A stretch of 19,448 nt of DNA from an uncultured Colwellia sp. (GTDB taxonomy: Bacteria > Pseudomonadota > Gammaproteobacteria > Enterobacterales > Alteromonadaceae), in the NCBI GenBank assembly GCA_913020705.1, contig CAJWBY010000080.1, forward strand, positions 1 to 19,448. Direction: 5' to 3'. The notes below the pieces were generated by a model, which made no database searches, had not been told where the DNA came from, and worked only from the letters and a program-made list of their open reading frames with translations. Of this stretch, positions 16,816-19,448 are shown piece by piece (the stretch's first letter is position 1; each line of letters opens with the position of its first letter). The translations under genes and the position numbers were made by a program.

Positions 16816-18951
16816 ATGCAGCAATTTTTAGCATTAACATCTTTTGGTGTAGAAATATTATTAGCTGAAGAGCTTAAAAACTTAAACGCTCAACAGGTGG
16901 TTCAAAAGCCTGAAGGCGTATATTTTATGGCTACAATTGAAGAGGCATATAAAATTTGCCTATATTGTCGTTTATCAACACGAATTCTACTCAAGCTTGC
17001 AGAAGGCGATGCCGAAAATAAAGATCAACTTTTTGCCACTGCTGCAAAGGTTAATTGGTCTGAACAATTTGCCAGTAATCATACCTTTTCCATTGATTTT
17101 GTCGGTACAAGTGATGAAATCAGAAATACTCAATTTGGTGGCCTTACTATTAAAGATGCCTTAGTAGATCATTTTCGTGATCAAGGTATGGAAAGACCTT
17201 CTGTTGACAAAGGCGCTCCAAACATCAGTTTCCAGGGGCGTTTGTCAAGACAAAAAGTCACCATTTATCTTGATTTTTCAGGTCGTAGTTTATTTAAACG
17301 TGGTTATCGTGAGCATTCTGGGGCAGCACCGTTAAAAGAACATTTAGCTGCCGCAATAATCAAACGTTCTGGCTGGTTAGATGATACAACTAAACCTATG
17401 GTTGATCCGATGTGTGGATCTGGCACTATTTTGATTGAAGCAATAATGATGGCTGCCAATTATGCTGCAGGTATTGATAGAGCAAAATGGGGCTTTGAGT
17501 TTTGGAAAGGGCATGAGCTGTACGCATGGCAAGAGCAGTTAACGCAAGCTAAAGCAAAATCACATTTAGGCCTTGAACAATTAAAGGCAAAAGTATTTGG
17601 TGTCGATATTGATAGCCGAGTGATAAATACAGCACAAGTTAACGCGCGCAATGCTGGTGTGCAGAAATTTATTGAGTTTTCATGTAAAGATATCAATAAC
17701 TTGAATAATGGTTTTGGTCACAATGGCACATTTGTACTTAACCCTCCATACGGTGAACGTATTGGTGAATTACCTGAGTTAGTGGAAAATTTTGTACTTT
17801 TAGGCAGAAAACTTAAAGCACAATTTGTTGACTGGAATGTTGCTATTTTAACGGCGAATGTTGAATTGTTATCTATGATGAAGCTAGCAAGCCGAAAACG
17901 TTATAAATTTAAGAATGGTCCTTTAGATTGTCAACTCGCCATTTATAACGTTGATGAAAAACAAGCAGCAGGTCAAACTAATGTTGATGAATTTGCTGAT
18001 AAAGATTCTGACTTCGGTAATCGTTTATTAAAAAATAAAAAGAATTTGAAAAACTGGCTCAAAAAAGAGCAGATTGAATGTTACCGCTTATACGACGCCG
18101 ACATTCCTGAATACAATGTTGCGATTGACGTATATGGTGATCATCTTGTTATACAAGAATACTCAGCACCAAAAATTATTGAAGAAAGTAAAGTTGCTAA
18201 ACGCTTACAAGAAGTGATTTATTTTGCACCTAAGGTACTTAATGTACCAACTGATAAAGTTATATTGAAAACACGTGCCAAACAAAAGGGTACTGATCAA
18301 TATCAACGTGTTGATAAAAGTAAGCAATCAATGATTGTGACTGAACATGGTGCAAAAATTAAAATCAACTTGTGGGATTACCTTGATACAGGGCTATTTT
18401 TAGATCACCGTAAAACAAGACAAATCGTTGCTCAGAAAGCTAAGAATAAATCTCTGTTAAACTTATTTGCTTATACGGGTTCTGTTTCGTTACAAGCCGC
18501 ACTTCATGGTGCTGCAACTATTACAACGGTTGATATGTCAAATACCTATTTAAACTGGGCGCAAGAGAATTTTGCGTTAAATAAGTTGTCTGGTCATAAA
18601 TATCAATTTGTTCAAGCTGATTGTTTAACATGGTTAAAAGAACATAAAACAACTTATGATGTTGTTTTTGTTGATCCCCCAACGTTCTCTAACTCAAAAC
18701 GTATGGAAGATAGTTTTGACGTTCAAAGCGATCATGTTGCTCTCATCACTGACGCAATGAAATGTGTGGCTGAAAATGGCGAACTAGTTTTCACTAATAA
18801 TAAACGAAACTTTAAAATGGATTTTGACGCGGTTGCTGCTTTAGATTTTGATGTTAAATCAATCTCTGATTTAACCCGTGATAAAGATTTTCAACGTAAT
18901 AAGCACATTCATAATAGCTGGTTAATTACTCGTAAAAAAGTTAATACATAA
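16816..18951 (+). CDS. rlmL: Bifunctional 23S rRNA methyltransferase RlmKL (m2G2445 and m7G2069)
   Basis: This 711-residue fused enzyme modifies two guanines of 23S rRNA during large-subunit assembly, using S-adenosylmethionine (E. coli numbering G2445 and G2069; also called rlmKL or ycbY). The N-terminal half has a THUMP domain (about 45-155), then an RlmL Rossmann domain with VDPMCGSGT (196-204), GVDIDSRVI and the catalytic NPPYGER (309-315). The C-terminal RlmK half has LNLFAYTGS (548-556) and VDPPTFSNSK (619-628). All key motifs are intact, and the length fits the E. coli protein (about 702). TGGAAA at 16804-16809 sits 6 nt before the ATG. Its TAA shares a base with the ATG of the next gene (TAATG), pointing to coupled translation. 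Confidence 0.96.
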   Translation: MQQFLALTSFGVEILLAEELKNLNAQQVVQKPEGVYFMATIEEAYKICLYCRLSTRILLKLAEGDAENKDQLFATAAKVNWSEQFASNHTFSIDFVGTSDEIRNTQFGGLTIKDALVDHFRDQGMERPSVDKGAPNISFQGRLSRQKVTIYLDFSGRSLFKRGYREHSGAAPLKEHLAAAIIKRSGWLDDTTKPMVDPMCGSGTILIEAIMMAANYAAGIDRAKWGFEFWKGHELYAWQEQLTQAKAKSHLGLEQLKAKVFGVDIDSRVINTAQVNARNAGVQKFIEFSCKDINNLNNGFGHNGTFVLNPPYGERIGELPELVENFVLLGRKLKAQFVDWNVAILTANVELLSMMKLASRKRYKFKNGPLDCQLAIYNVDEKQAAGQTNVDEFADKDSDFGNRLLKNKKNLKNWLKKEQIECYRLYDADIPEYNVAIDVYGDHLVIQEYSAPKIIEESKVAKRLQEVIYFAPKVLNVPTDKVILKTRAKQKGTDQYQRVDKSKQSMIVTEHGAKIKINLWDYLDTGLFLDHRKTRQIVAQKAKNKSLLNLFAYTGSVSLQAALHGAATITTVDMSNTYLNWAQENFALNKLSGHKYQFVQADCLTWLKEHKTTYDVVFVDPPTFSNSKRMEDSFDVQSDHVALITDAMKCVAENGELVFTNNKRNFKMDFDAVAALDFDVKSISDLTRDKDFQRNKHIHNSWLITRKKVNT

Positions 18952-19196
18952 TGAGTGTTTTATTTCATTTATATAGTAGTGAAGGTTGTCATCTATGTGA
19001 GCAAGCTTTAGCTCTTATCGGTAATGTTATTCCCGATCACCATATCAAAGTTATCGATATAGTTGATAATGAAATTGAAGATGAACAAAATTTAGTACAA
19101 TTATACGGTGTTCATATTCCCGTATTAGAGCGCCTAAGTGACAACACAAAGTTATTCTGGCCTTTTGAACAATCACAAGTAGTAGAGTTGATATAA
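18951..19196 (+). CDS. Small glutaredoxin-like protein (DUF836 type)
   Basis: This 81-residue thioredoxin-fold protein has a redox-type CxxC (C13-H-L-C16 in SSEGCHLCEQAL) and a cis-proline-like H-I-P-V segment near residues 55-58, expected in glutaredoxin-like proteins. A typical glutathione-binding glutaredoxin is somewhat different, so the electron donor is uncertain. The start ATG overlaps the rlmKL stop by one base, and uup begins three bases after its stop. I recall the same three-gene order from related marine gammaproteobacteria, but that is unchecked. Its role is unknown to me; a link to ribosome maintenance would rest on position only. Confidence 0.88.
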   Translation: MSVLFHLYSSEGCHLCEQALALIGNVIPDHHIKVIDIVDNEIEDEQNLVQLYGVHIPVLERLSDNTKLFWPFEQSQVVELI

Positions 19197-19199
19197 CCC

Positions 19200-19448
19200 A
19201 TGGAATTAATCCGAATAGCTCAAGGCGAATTAGCCTTTGGTGAAGACAGTATTTTAGACAAAGCTAATTTAACCGTTAAAACGGGCGAAAGAGTTTGTTT
19301 AGTTGGTAAAAATGGCGCAGGTAAATCGTCATTGATGAAAGTATTAATGGGTAAGCAAAACCTAGATGACGGTCAAATACTAATGTCGAGCAATATTAAA
19401 TTGGCGATGTTAGAGCAAGATCCTCCTGAATCATCTGACTTGAGTGTA
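19200..19448 (+). CDS. uup: ABC-F family ATPase Uup, N-terminal fragment (3' end outside window)
   Basis: The first 83 codons of a frame run off the right edge. ABC-F proteins carry two ATPase domains without membrane segments and act on ribosomes; E. coli Uup is also linked to precise excision of transposons and to ribosome assembly. Visible are an N-terminal beta-strand region (FGEDSILDKANL), Walker A GKNGAGKS (36-43) and the following MKVLMG and DGQILMSSNIKLAMLEQDPP, in which the run near LEQDPP is typical of Uup. The second ATPase domain and the signature motif lie outside. The start is three bases after the previous stop, with no strong ribosome site of its own, so it probably relies on coupling. 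Uup versus another ABC-F paralogue is supported by the rlmKL neighbour. Confidence 0.88.
   Translation, partial: MELIRIAQGELAFGEDSILDKANLTVKTGERVCLVGKNGAGKSSLMKVLMGKQNLDDGQILMSSNIKLAMLEQDPPESSDLSV

Overview
The window looks like chromosomal DNA of a low-GC marine gammaproteobacterium, most likely in or near the Colwelliaceae (Colwellia/Thalassotalea, Alteromonadales). This rests on protein character, the AT-rich intergenic DNA, the glgP-glgB-pgm-glgA order and the rlmKL-glutaredoxin-uup order. It is inference, because no database search was possible. Every gene lies on the + strand except a MATE transporter and an initiator tRNA.

Positions 1-5981 hold a glycogen cluster. The 3' end of glycogen phosphorylase (glgP) is followed by branching enzyme (glgB), a PGM1-type phosphoglucomutase (pgm) and a divergent glycogen synthase (glgA). 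Together they cover polymer synthesis (GlgA, GlgB), phosphorolysis (GlgP) and the Glc-1-P/Glc-6-P link (Pgm). No ADP-glucose pyrophosphorylase (glgC) lies in the visible part. A consensus extended -10 sits just before glgA.

Positions 6219-9213 encode a secreted substrate-binding-like protein and, 16 nt later, a membrane hybrid histidine kinase (HAMP-PAS-HisKA-HATPase-REC). No permease gene is nearby, so the pair is probably sensory. A DUF3750 lipoprotein follows, then an 824-residue cytoplasmic protein with an intact c-di-GMP-type PilZ signature inside long regions I could not assign.

Positions 12689-14525 hold a GFA-type zinc protein with a clear rho-independent terminator, a prolyl-hydroxylase-like 2OG-Fe(II) oxygenase and an unrecognised 157-residue basic protein. 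The MATE transporter (14703-16046, minus) converges on this block. The oxygenase, the unknown protein and the transporter all appear to use TTG starts.

Positions 16047-16815 are protein-free. They hold a hexanucleotide repeat with a G8 tract and a single initiator tRNA-fMet gene on the minus strand. From 16816 to the end, rlmKL (23S rRNA methyltransferase), a small glutaredoxin-like protein and the 5' end of uup (ABC-F ATPase) are nearly end-to-end and look co-translated.

Most of the window is ordinary core or near-core genome. I see no IS element, CRISPR array, integrase or prophage gene. The parts most worth a second look are the sensor pair, the large PilZ protein, the divergent GlgA and the unknown protein at 14052.
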